Shown one piece after another: positions 1 to 6,969 of a stretch of 9,094 nt of DNA (positions are counted from its first letter, which is position 1; every line of letters begins with the position of its first letter). The position numbers were made by a program, and so were the translations under genes. Under the pieces are notes generated by a model that did no database searches, was not told where the DNA came from, and saw only the letters and a list, made by a program, of their open reading frames with translations. Source of the stretch: Deltaproteobacteria bacterium (GTDB lineage Bacteria; Desulfobacterota; SM23-61); the NCBI GenBank assembly GCA_029857975.1, contig JAOUFX010000066.1:1-9094 (forward strand). Reading direction: 5' to 3'.

Positions 1-1265
1 CTGGCGTTCCAATATTTATCCGCAATGCTGTGAAAGCGGGTATCATCGCGGGACAGACTTTGGAGAGTGGCATCAATGGCCTGCTTCTCCGAACAGATTA
101 GGCCAATCTGAACCTGGCCCTCGGAAAGGGCGAAGACCTGGGGCCTAAGCATCGCGGTGTCGGTAATACCGATGAGCTGAAAACATCTTTGATAGGAATC
201 ATTCCGGGCAATAATGAAAAACCAGGGCCCATCGGGCGACCCATGGATATGCCGGGCCAGGATTTCCCGGTAAATTTTCTGCTTGGCGACGGGCAAGCGC
301 TCAAAATCCAGCTCCGTAGTCGGTGCCAAAGCCTCGATAATATACTCCAGCGGGTAACCGTGCACCCGGTTCAAAAGATCAAAAAGTAATACCGAGACTT
401 CCGTATCCGTGAGGAAAAGGGGAACTAAATTCCACTGGCGGAGATATTCGCAGACGGAATGATAATTGGCAAAGTCTCCATTATGCACCAAGGCTTCATC
501 CATCCCGATGAAGGGATGAGCTCCACCGGGATGCCAGACTCTGCCTTTGGTCGGATATCTTTGGTGGGCGATCCAGATGTGGGCTCGGCAATTTTCCAGT
601 TTATAGTATTGGGCTGCCTGTTCGGCATACCCAACAATCTTCAGAATCATCATGTTGCGGCCGTGGGATAGGACAAAAGCCTTCTTTTCCCCGAGGGCGG
701 CGTAAAATTTCCGGTTGAGTTGAAAGCTATTTTGAAAAATAAATTCGTCTTCCACCTGGCGAAGTTCCATGTCCAGGAATTGATTGCTGACGGTAAAGTC
801 TCGCAGTGCCTCCTTTTTTACCCGTACAAAATAACGGTAAACGTCGGGAGGTTTCACTTCCAAGCCTTCAATTTCCCGATAATCGTTGACCGTGGGAATT
901 CGCGACGCGTGATGAATTTCCAAGAAAGGCTCGATGAAGGATTGCTCCACTGCCGAGCGAGCCTCGGGGTCCAGACAGGCGACCTGGAGCAGATAATCTT
1001 CCTCCAGCACCTGTTCGGAGACACCCAAGTCTTCGGCGCAGAGACCTACAGCGGCAATCCCTCCTCCCTTTCCATTGCCCCGGTTGTGCATCTGGCGGGA
1101 GGGTTCGATGATATGGCAGCCGCTCACCGGAATGGAACTGGCAAACCCCGTCACCCCGCACCCTCCCTCTTCCTCGGCCTTCCAGCGCGGACGTTCCGGG
1201 ATTTCTTTAATCATTTTCCCCCGGGAGAAGATAACTTTTTGGATATTTTGCCATGGGTTACTCAT
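1..1265 (-). CDS. Class II glutamine amidotransferase subunit of split glutamate synthase (3' end outside window)
   Basis: Translating the minus strand from ATG at 1265 gives 421 codons without a stop, running off the left edge. This is the Ntn-type glutaminase domain that releases ammonia from glutamine for glutamate synthesis. Visible motifs: candidate nucleophile Cys36 in EEGGCGVTG, HNRGNGKGGG at about 60-69, QRYPTKG at 235-241, HNGDF at 261-265 and TDTEV at 286-290. These match the arginine, Asn-Gly and Asp landmarks of GltB/PurF-type glutaminases. In the family the cysteine becomes the N-terminal residue, so about 35 residues would have to be removed; a second ATG at codon 18 would shorten this. 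Neither start has a strong ribosome site. It is a separate protein, not fused to the synthase as in bacterial GltB, which is the archaeal-type split arrangement. It follows the FMN subunit after a 274-bp repeat-rich gap. The family call is firm; the exact substrate and partner are inferred from context. Confidence 0.85.
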   Translation of the reverse strand, partial: MSNPWQNIQKVIFSRGKMIKEIPERPRWKAEEEGGCGVTGFASSIPVSGCHIIEPSRQMHNRGNGKGGGIAAVGLCAEDLGVSEQVLEEDYLLQVACLDPEARSAVEQSFIEPFLEIHHASRIPTVNDYREIEGLEVKPPDVYRYFVRVKKEALRDFTVSNQFLDMELRQVEDEFIFQNSFQLNRKFYAALGEKKAFVLSHGRNMMILKIVGYAEQAAQYYKLENCRAHIWIAHQRYPTKGRVWHPGGAHPFIGMDEALVHNGDFANYHSVCEYLRQWNLVPLFLTDTEVSVLLFDLLNRVHGYPLEYIIEALAPTTELDFERLPVAKQKIYREILARHIHGSPDGPWFFIIARNDSYQRCFQLIGITDTAMLRPQVFALSEGQVQIGLICSEKQAIDATLQSLSRDDTRFHSIADKYWNA

Positions 1266-1290
1266 CTCAAACCCCGTTCCTAAATCTCTT

Positions 1291-1530
1291 GGCCACAGAG
1301 GTCACAAAGATTACCGAGAAGAAATAGGATCAAAAATGTTTTTACAATTTCTAATCTTTGCCTTTTTATACTTTTCTTTCTTTCTTTCATCTCTGTGATC
1401 TCTGTACTACTAACGTTCAAATTCCTGAAATTTTATTAAACATATTTTAATTTTATCTGTGTTTATCTGCGTCAATCTGCGTCCAATAAATTTTTGATTG
1501 CGGCTGTGCCGCGCTGTGTTCTCTGTGGCA
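1291..1530. repeat. MITE-like intergenic repeat element with imperfect terminal inverted repeats
   Basis: The gap between the amidotransferase and the FMN subunit has no credible gene and is clearly AT-richer than its neighbours. Its left end begins ggccacagaggtcaca (from 1291). The reverse complement of its right end begins tgccacagagaacaca (from 1530). The two share gccacagag and then caca at the same spacing, forming terminal inverted repeats of about 16-18 bp. Inside are a TTTC x4 run (1373-1388), two tctctgt copies (1390-1405), a tandem 10-bp repeat (1455-1484) and a GCGGC-TGT-GCCGC hairpin (1500-1512). From general memory, 'CTCTGTG...CTGTGGC' intergenic repeats recur in many environmental bacterial genomes. 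No transposase and no clear target-site duplication is visible, so mobility is inference. Confidence 0.5.
1455..1484. repeat. Three tandem 10-bp units, ATCTGYGTNN
   Basis: Three adjacent decamers read atctgtgttt, atctgcgtca and atctgcgtcc. The first five bases are identical in all three, and the last two units differ only at the final base. They lie inside the MITE-like gap and share the CTGTG/CTGCG theme of its ends. No function can be assigned from the sequence. Confidence 0.65.
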
Positions 1531-1539
1531 AAAAAAAAA

Positions 1540-3087
1540 TTAAAAACCTCTTTGGCCATTCCCCCGTAACAAAAAGGGCCTGATATCGTCGTCTCGAAAA
1601 TCCCCCGGTTGATAATCCAGGTGCATCAAGAGGTCCGTTCTTCCCACCAGCTCGCCAATATTTTTTAAACCCCAAAGTTGCATCAGCGCCACCAATTGTT
1701 TTCTCCAGGCGGCGTATAGATTGATGATGCGCTGTGAACCCCACTCTACATCCACCAGTTTGGAAAGTTCAGAGTCCGTGGTGGCAATTCCCCGCGGACA
1801 ACCCTGGCCGCTTTCACAATTGCGGCAGCGGATACATTCCAAGGCAACCATATCTGCCGTACCAACCACCACCCCGTCCGCGCCTAAGGCAATTACTTTG
1901 GCAATATCATAGGCGTTACGTATTCCTCCGCTGGCGATCAAGGTTACCTGGTCGCGAATTCCTTCGGCCAGCAGGAAACGATGAACCTTGGGAATGGCAT
2001 ATTCAATCGGCATGGCGATGTTCTTTTTGGCGATATCGGGCGCAGCTCCGGTTCCTCCATAACTCCCATCCAGGTGGATGATGTGAGCGCCTGCATAGTA
2101 ACTTCCCACTGCCACCATGTCCACATCCGTCGGGGTAGAAACTTTAACCGCCACCAGGCAGCGTGTATTTACCTCTTTAATCCAGTCTATATGCTTCTTG
2201 TGGTCTTCCACGGAATAAACGCTATGGAAGGGAAAAGGAGAAAATAAAGAACTTCCCGCCACGGCTTCGCGCATCCGGGCCACAGCCGCGGTCACTTTAT
2301 CGCCCAGAAGATGTCCTCCCAGTCCAGGTTTGGCACCCTGAGCATATTTAAATTCCACCAGGCGTACCCGCTGGATGGTTTCTTCCCGTACTCCAAACAA
2401 CCCCGTGGCCACCTGGGTAATCATGTGGTCATCATACCTGCGCAAAGGTTCGGGGTAACCCCCTTCGCCGGTGCAGGTAAAGGTGTCCCAAGCTTCAGCA
2501 GCCTTGGCCCGGGATAACATGGTATTGATACTCACCGACCCGAAAGACATCCCCCCGCCATAAAAAGGAACGCCGATCCGAACCTGAGGCCGGCCATCGG
2601 ACCTGCGATTCAAAACGATTGCTGTGGACACCTCTTCTTCTTTTTCACTCAGGGAGGAGGAGATATCTCCTTGAGCCGGAAGGCGCAACCTTATCCGGTC
2701 AAAGCCCCCTCCGGAACGGCCCATCCGATACTCCAGGTCGGCATAAGGTACCCCGCCGGTCTCCGACTGCCGCCAGGTAGATAAAAGAAGATCTGCCGGC
2801 CAGCGATAATCCTTCAGGGCCTGAAGATTAGGATTGAGGACCATCCGCAATGCCGCTTGGGGACAGCGATCGATGCAATAAAATTCCTTGCTCGCGCAGG
2901 ATGGACCAAGGCATAATTCATCTTTGGGAGCCAGCATTTTTTTGCCCAGACGACGGTGCACGCCCATCGGGCAAAGATCGGCGCATTGCCCGCAATGGAT
3001 GCAGGCCGGCCCACGATAAATCTTATATTTACCGATGGGATTACGGAAACGCGAAGGCGTTCGCCTGATTTCAGGAGGCCAGGACAT
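1540..3087 (-). CDS. FMN/Fe-S glutamate synthase core subunit (archaeal-type, ferredoxin domain fused)
   Basis: This 515-residue protein starts at ATG 3087, with a GGAG-type site a little over 10 bases upstream. Residues 29-39 are CxxCxxCxxxC and C59, C64, C71 and C75 supply four more cysteines, so the N-terminus looks like a two-cluster ferredoxin domain. The rest is the glutamate-synthase alpha/beta barrel: GGGMSFGSVS (177-186), TCTGEGG (204-210), KYAQGAKPGLGG (247-258), VAVKVS (312-317), HLDGSYGGTGA (338-348) and SGGIR (386-390). These are the FMN, 2-oxoglutarate and phosphate-loop motifs of GltB. C418, C421, C424 and C430 form a further cluster motif. The expected reaction is reductive amination of 2-oxoglutarate with ammonia from the neighbouring amidotransferase. 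It carries no glutaminase or GXGXG domain, so those must be separate subunits. No NAD(P)H site is seen, so electrons presumably arrive through Fe-S partners. It overlaps the upstream paralog by 17 bp, which implies translational coupling. Confidence 0.9.
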   Translation of the reverse strand: MSWPPEIRRTPSRFRNPIGKYKIYRGPACIHCGQCADLCPMGVHRRLGKKMLAPKDELCLGPSCASKEFYCIDRCPQAALRMVLNPNLQALKDYRWPADLLLSTWRQSETGGVPYADLEYRMGRSGGGFDRIRLRLPAQGDISSSLSEKEEEVSTAIVLNRRSDGRPQVRIGVPFYGGGMSFGSVSINTMLSRAKAAEAWDTFTCTGEGGYPEPLRRYDDHMITQVATGLFGVREETIQRVRLVEFKYAQGAKPGLGGHLLGDKVTAAVARMREAVAGSSLFSPFPFHSVYSVEDHKKHIDWIKEVNTRCLVAVKVSTPTDVDMVAVGSYYAGAHIIHLDGSYGGTGAAPDIAKKNIAMPIEYAIPKVHRFLLAEGIRDQVTLIASGGIRNAYDIAKVIALGADGVVVGTADMVALECIRCRNCESGQGCPRGIATTDSELSKLVDVEWGSQRIINLYAAWRKQLVALMQLWGLKNIGELVGRTDLLMHLDYQPGDFRDDDIRPFLLRGNGQRGF

Positions 3088-4555
3088 GAATGATCTCTTC
3101 TCCCAGCGCAGATTTTTTTACAGGTTCACCGAATATCTGGCTGAAGGTTTCTTTTTCAATCTCCTCCAGAAAAATCGCCCGGCCCACTTCTCCCCGGAGT
3201 CGGCGGATATCCCGCAAACCCATCGCTCCCAAAACCTCGAGGAGTTGTCCATGCCAGGCGGCTATCAAGTTGGTGATTCTCTGTCGGCCCCAGTCGGGGT
3301 CAATCTTCTCCACTTCCACCGGGCAACCCATTCCCCGGCCACATTTTCCGCATAACCGACATTCCCAAGACAAGAGAAGGGGAATTTCAATGGAAACGGC
3401 ATCCGCCCCGCAGATGATCGCCTTGGCCACGTGTTCAGCCATGGCGATCCCACCTCCGAAGATCAAGCTCAATCCGTCTCTTTTCCCTTCTTTTACCAAA
3501 CGAAGATGGATACTGCGGATCAAATCTTTGATAAAGCGGGGTGAAGATGTCTGAGCTTCCCGTCCCCTTTCGTCCGCCAAGAGGTGCAGCACCTCGATCC
3601 CGGCCCCTTCCAGCCCGACAACATTTTCCTCGGAGTGGGGATCCAGGATAAGTCGAACCGCAACGACGACTCCTGGATTGATTTTTTTGATCTCTTTTAC
3701 TCTTTCCCCGACTTCTGCGGTGGACGTAAAAGAAACCTGGACCATCCTTACCCTGGTTATCATTGGAGTCAGGCTTGGCAGTGGCCCGGAGGGTAGCAGG
3801 GGAACAAGGTGGCTGGCCAGCGGCCACAAGTCTTCTTCCATATCTTCCGCTCTGATGACCATCAAAGTATTCGTTTCGCGGGCCGCTTGGGCCAAAGCCA
3901 AACGAACGGAGGAGGTGAAAGAATGGAAGGGAAGAAGGTCAAAAATGATGGGAATGGATATTTCCACCCGAGGGGAAGAATCCATATCGGTAAATTCCCC
4001 CCATTGCGGGGATAGTTTCAGCGAAGGATCCGGCGAAGATTCCGTCTGGAAATGAAAGGGGACGGGTTTCAGAACCCGACCGAGCTCGACAGAGGTACTG
4101 ATATATTCACGCCCATGGATGCCATCGCGGGTAGGGCGAACGATCTCGGACATATCCGTCCACATGCCGTCAAAACCCGGTCCGGCAAAGGGTCCCCCGT
4201 AGCCCCCTCCAGAAACTGGAATTTTCCCTGTCTCCGCTTGGCCCTGGTTACTGGCGATAATCTCTGGAGTCCAGTAATCGTCCCCTAAGGACCAAAACTC
4301 AGGGTTGGCGCTTTTGGACAGAATCCGGCCATAGCATCCCTGAACGCACCGGAAACAATTCTTACAAAGTGAATCTGCTGTATCGCATAGCTGATGCGCA
4401 TCAAACTTGCGTTTCCGGAAAACGGAATAGACACAATTTTTTTTAACGCAGTTGGCACAATTCAGACATCCGTCCCCTTCGATGATCCCGAAAGGTCCCG
4501 GAGTAACAAACCGGGCCGGTGCCGGTTTGGGGTCTAAATGATATTTCTTGGGCAT
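3071..4555 (-). CDS. Degenerate glutamate-synthase paralog: Fe-S domains kept, FMN-pocket motifs lost
   Basis: The chosen start is ATG 4555, which has AAGGA seven bases upstream; an in-frame TTG at 4561 is less likely. The product is 494 residues. The N-terminus has two four-cysteine motifs: C30, C33, C36, C41 and C64, C67, C70, C74. The C-terminal third clearly resembles the next gene: FGGGIA (366-371), CGADAVS, a CxxCxxCx5C motif (399-411) with identical spacing, and GRQRITNLIAAWHGQL against SQRIINLYAAWRKQL. Between these, the catalytic motifs are missing. There is no QGAKPG segment, SFGS reads HSFTSS, TGEGG is replaced, VKVS reads VRLIL, and HLDGSYGGTGA is replaced by HLLADERGREA. The frame is intact and overlaps its neighbour, so it is a maintained gene rather than a decaying one. 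I infer a non-catalytic, electron-carrying or structural partner of the FMN subunit. Family assignment is good; the role is a hypothesis. Confidence 0.85.
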   Translation of the reverse strand: MPKKYHLDPKPAPARFVTPGPFGIIEGDGCLNCANCVKKNCVYSVFRKRKFDAHQLCDTADSLCKNCFRCVQGCYGRILSKSANPEFWSLGDDYWTPEIIASNQGQAETGKIPVSGGGYGGPFAGPGFDGMWTDMSEIVRPTRDGIHGREYISTSVELGRVLKPVPFHFQTESSPDPSLKLSPQWGEFTDMDSSPRVEISIPIIFDLLPFHSFTSSVRLALAQAARETNTLMVIRAEDMEEDLWPLASHLVPLLPSGPLPSLTPMITRVRMVQVSFTSTAEVGERVKEIKKINPGVVVAVRLILDPHSEENVVGLEGAGIEVLHLLADERGREAQTSSPRFIKDLIRSIHLRLVKEGKRDGLSLIFGGGIAMAEHVAKAIICGADAVSIEIPLLLSWECRLCGKCGRGMGCPVEVEKIDPDWGRQRITNLIAAWHGQLLEVLGAMGLRDIRRLRGEVGRAIFLEEIEKETFSQIFGEPVKKSALGEEIIHVLAS

Positions 4556-4586
4556 AACCAATTCCTTGACGCTTTATCAGAAGGAT

Positions 4587-5000
4587 TCAAAGGTTCGAGG
4601 GGTTAGGGAAGGGGGAACCCTGAGACTGTATGTTTTTGACCCATGTCGAAAACGCCTCTATTCCTTCCTGCTGAATACTATCTTCCAAGACAAACCGGTG
4701 TATGCGATCTTCTTCTATGCCAATGGCGCTCAAAATTCTTTTGGTATAACGAACCCTACCCCTTGCTCTTTGACTGCCTACTATGTAGCGGCATTTCCCT
4801 TCCAGGCATCCAAAGATCGCCACCCCATCCGCCCCCCTTTCTAAAGCTTTGGTTGCGTGCAAAACCTCCAGCTTCCCCGAACAGGGCAAAGCGATTTTCT
4901 TAAGGTCGATAAGACCCGATCCGTCCAATTCTTTTAAGATCGGGGTGATCCTCTCCGTTTGATGGTGACAATAGAAAATGGTAATTTGAGCGTTCTTCAT
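4587..5000 (-). CDS. MvhD/FlpD-like [2Fe-2S] electron-transfer protein (hydrogenase iron-sulfur subunit family)
   Basis: The product is 137 residues from ATG 5000; an in-frame TTG at 5012 is the alternative. Neither has a good ribosome site. The family, found with heterodisulfide reductase HdrA, hydrogenases and formate dehydrogenases, shuttles electrons through a [2Fe-2S] cluster. Family features seen: IPYC-like N-terminal strand (ITIFYC, C11), LPCSGKLE with C40, ALERGADGVAIFGC with C65, EGKC with C70, RYIVGSQRARGRVRY, and a C-terminal 'IGIEEDRI' segment. The usual N-terminal CxWC pair is reduced to a single cysteine followed by HHQTE, leaving exactly four cysteines. It sits 77 bp after glnA and 31 bp before the degenerate synthase paralog, which suggests it feeds electrons to the glutamate synthase complex and not to a hydrogenase. 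That coupling is inference; the family call is fairly secure. Confidence 0.78.
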   Translation of the reverse strand: MKNAQITIFYCHHQTERITPILKELDGSGLIDLKKIALPCSGKLEVLHATKALERGADGVAIFGCLEGKCRYIVGSQRARGRVRYTKRILSAIGIEEDRIHRFVLEDSIQQEGIEAFSTWVKNIQSQGSPFPNPSNL

Positions 5001-5077
5001 CTTCTGAGTCAATCGTTAAATATTCGTAAGGAAATTTTTCTTTCCCTCCCCTATTCTATCTTCCTCTGACCCTTTAT

Positions 5078-6406
5078 TTATAGAATGGGCAGGTACTTTT
5101 CGATTTCGTACGAGGTGATCTGGACGCGATAGCGGTCCCATTCCACCTTTTTATTCTCGATAAAGTGATTAAAGACATGATCTCCGAGGGTTTCTCGAAC
5201 CAGTTTGCTTTTTTCGGTTAAGTAAATGGCTTCACTGAGGCTTCCCGGAAGCTGTCTGATCCCCCTTCGTTTCCGCTCCTCCGCACTCATCTTGTAGACG
5301 TTTGCTTCCACCGGATCGGGCGGTTCACTTTTTTCTTCCATCCCCGCCAAACCTGCGGCAAGCATAACTGAGAAAGTCAAGTAAGGGTTACAGGCCGGGT
5401 CCGGGCTACGGTATTCAATCCGGGTGGACTCTTCCTTTCCGGGTTTGTACATGGGAACCCGGATCAGGTCTGAGCGGTTCCGTTGGGCCCAGGATAAATA
5501 AACCGGCGCTTCGTAGCCGGGAACTAATCGTTTATAAGAATTCACCCATTGACAGGTTACCGCCGTAAACTCAGGGGCGTATTTCAGCAGCCCTCCGATA
5601 AAATACCGGGCATTCTGGGAAAGGTTGTATTGCCCTTTGGGGTCGAAAAATGCGTTCCGTTTACCCTTGAACAGGGACATATGGGTGTGCATCCCGGACC
5701 CATTTTCTCCAAACAACGGTTTGGGCATAAAGGTGGCGTAAACCCCCTGCCGGTAGGCCACCTCTTTTACCACCAGGCGGTAGGTCATGACATTATCAGC
5801 CATGGTGAGGGCATCTTCATAGCGCATATCGATTTCATGCTGGGAGGGAGCTACTTCATGGTGGGAATACTCAATCTTCATTCCTAAGGCCTCGCAGAAA
5901 AGCACAGTCTCCCGGCGCAGATCCAAGGCTTCATCTCGTGGGATCAGGTCGAAATAACCGCCTTTGTCCAGAACCTCCGTTGAATTTGCATCCTTAAAAT
6001 AAAAATATTCCAGCTCTGGCCCGACATAGTAAGTAAAACCCATCTTCTTGGCTTTATCCAAATTTTTCTTCAAAGTATACCGCGGGTCCCCTTCAAAAGG
6101 CTTACCATCTGGGGTGACGATGTCACAAAAAACTCTGGCCACAGCTTTTTCTTTGGGGCGCCAGGGAAGGATGGCAAAAGTGGTCGGGTCCGGGATAGCC
6201 ACCATGTCACTCTCATCAATGCGGACAAATCCTTCGATGGAAGACCCGTCGAAGCCGATCCCTTCAGTAAAGGCCTTCTCGATTTCTTCTTTGGGGACGG
6301 AAAAACTCTTGAGGAAACCGAGGATGTCGGTAAACCAGAGTTTAATGAACTTTACGTCATTCTCTTTAATCATTTTCATGACTTTTCCATAATCGCCTTT
6401 TGCCAT
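5078..6406 (-). CDS. glnA: Glutamine synthetase, type I (alpha subtype)
   Basis: This 442-residue enzyme makes glutamine from glutamate, ammonia and ATP in the cytoplasm; the family forms dodecamers. Start ATG 6406 follows a strong AGGAGG six bases upstream. Motifs in order: GFDGSSIEGF (51-60), ELEYFYF (131-137), EVAPSQHEIDMRYEDAL (184-200), NGSGMHTHMSL (235-245), YKRLVPGYEAP (291-301), NRSDLIRVP (310-318) and RIEYRSPDPACNPYL (329-343). These cover the metal, ATP and ammonium sites. The length, the segment VYKMSAEERKRRGI (370-383), which lacks the adenylylated tyrosine motif NLYDLPPE, and the C-terminus all resemble the Bacillus-type alpha subtype. R62 falls at the position of the Bacillus subtilis arginine used in glutamine feedback control. 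Feedback inhibition rather than GlnE adenylylation is therefore expected. It lies 92 bp after the small Fis-type regulator and opens the glutamate synthase cluster. Confidence 0.97.
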   Translation of the reverse strand: MAKGDYGKVMKMIKENDVKFIKLWFTDILGFLKSFSVPKEEIEKAFTEGIGFDGSSIEGFVRIDESDMVAIPDPTTFAILPWRPKEKAVARVFCDIVTPDGKPFEGDPRYTLKKNLDKAKKMGFTYYVGPELEYFYFKDANSTEVLDKGGYFDLIPRDEALDLRRETVLFCEALGMKIEYSHHEVAPSQHEIDMRYEDALTMADNVMTYRLVVKEVAYRQGVYATFMPKPLFGENGSGMHTHMSLFKGKRNAFFDPKGQYNLSQNARYFIGGLLKYAPEFTAVTCQWVNSYKRLVPGYEAPVYLSWAQRNRSDLIRVPMYKPGKEESTRIEYRSPDPACNPYLTFSVMLAAGLAGMEEKSEPPDPVEANVYKMSAEERKRRGIRQLPGSLSEAIYLTEKSKLVRETLGDHVFNHFIENKKVEWDRYRVQITSYEIEKYLPIL

Positions 6407-6412
6407 TTTTTT

Positions 6413-6418
6413 CCTCCT
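6413..6418 (-). promoter_or_regulatory. Strong ribosome binding site of glnA
   Basis: The minus strand reads AGGAGG, then six A-rich bases, then the glnA ATG. This is the best Shine-Dalgarno match in the window and fixes the glnA start. The genes after glnA have much weaker sites, consistent with glnA being the most highly translated member. Confidence 0.85.
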
Positions 6419-6498
6419 GTATTTTTATTTAAGAAAAAAATCTCGTAGTGAAGAACCCACTTAGTGCAAGTAACCTTTAGGGTTGAAATATTCTCTTC

Positions 6499-6882
6499 TT
6501 AGCCAGTGACCACCCGGGTTCTAATGCATAATTCCTTCATTTTTTTCCTTAATGTGTTCCTGTTAATCCCTAATCTTTTCGCCGCCCGAACCTGGTTCCC
6601 TTTTTCTTCCTCCAAAACAAGGCCTATTAAGGCCCTCTCCACTTTCCCGATTATGTGCTCATGGATATTTCCATCGCTTTCTGTCCCCAGTTGTTCTCTT
6701 AAATATCCGCGCACGATTTCTTCGAAAACCAAATAGGGCGTTCCCTCCCCGCCTTGGTTTCCCATATATCTCTCTTTCCCTAAGGTCAATGTCCTCAAGG
6801 TTTTTAGATTGTCCTGGGGGAAAATCTTTTCGAGTATGCTGCGGACATTGCGATCATCCTCGATCAGCAATATTGCTCCCAT
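6499..6882 (-). CDS. Miniature NtrC-like regulator: receiver-like N-terminal fragment plus Fis-type DNA-binding domain
   Basis: The start is ATG 6882, with GGAG eight bases upstream; a GTG at 6891 overlaps that GGAG and is less likely. The product is 127 residues. Residues 3-20 (AILLIEDDRNVRSILEKI) look like the first strand and acidic pocket of a response-regulator receiver. The rest of a receiver, including the phosphorylated aspartate and the conserved lysine, is missing, and there is no AAA+ sigma-54 activator domain. Residues about 72-119 match the Fis/NtrC C-terminal fold: a helical dimerisation segment, then EKGNQVRAAKRLGINRNTLRKKM, very close to the Fis helix-turn-helix. It sits directly upstream of glnA with the same orientation, so it probably binds near the glnA promoter. 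It cannot activate sigma-54 RNA polymerase itself, so a repressor or architectural role is more likely. The function is inferred. Confidence 0.8.
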   Translation of the reverse strand: MGAILLIEDDRNVRSILEKIFPQDNLKTLRTLTLGKERYMGNQGGEGTPYLVFEEIVRGYLREQLGTESDGNIHEHIIGKVERALIGLVLEEEKGNQVRAAKRLGINRNTLRKKMKELCIRTRVVTG

Positions 6883-6917
6883 CTTGCACACTCCGGTTAT
6901 TTTTTACTATTCCTTTA

Positions 6918-6934
6918 AGCAATAGCGATACCAA
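6918..6934 (-). promoter_or_regulatory. Candidate sigma-54 (-24/-12) promoter
   Basis: The minus strand reads TTGGTATCGCTATTGCT. It has the essential GG, exactly ten bases, then GC spacing, and fits YTGGCACGRNNNTTGCW apart from three positions in the middle. The predicted start of transcription near 6907 leaves a leader of about 25 bases containing the GGAG of the Fis-type gene. It would drive that gene and glnA under nitrogen control, as is known for many glnA operons. It was judged by eye only, without a matrix score. Confidence 0.55.
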
Positions 6935-6969
6935 CTGAACTTTTACCTATAATTTAAAAAATGTACAAT

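Noticed and set aside
720..1283. 187-residue plus-strand open frame
   Set aside because: It lies antisense to the amidotransferase gene, whose frame carries recognisable glutaminase motifs; the plus-strand product shows no family features.
1455..1484. Possible CRISPR-like or iteron array
   Set aside because: There are only three adjacent 10-bp units without spacers, and no replication or cas gene nearby; it fits the intergenic repeat element better.
3435..3827. 130-residue minus-strand open frame within the synthase paralog
   Set aside because: It is in another frame of the clearly coding paralog and is rich in Arg/Gly/Ser, typical of an out-of-frame shadow.
5030..5045. GGAAA-loop-TTTCC inverted repeat after glnA as a terminator
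   Set aside because: The stem is only 5 bp and AT-rich, with no T run behind it; the following gene is close and in the same direction.
6407..6498. Own promoter or attenuator between the regulator and glnA (AACCC...GGGTT inverted repeat and a TTGCAC-N16-TACGAG pair)
   Set aside because: The arms are only 5 bp with a 21-base interior and the -10 match is poor; no T run follows. Too weak to list as a feature.
6499..6891. Regulator gene as a simple frameshifted full-length NtrC
   Set aside because: Only 278 bp separate it from glnD, so there is no room for the missing receiver and AAA+ parts in other frames; the deletion is real in this sequence.
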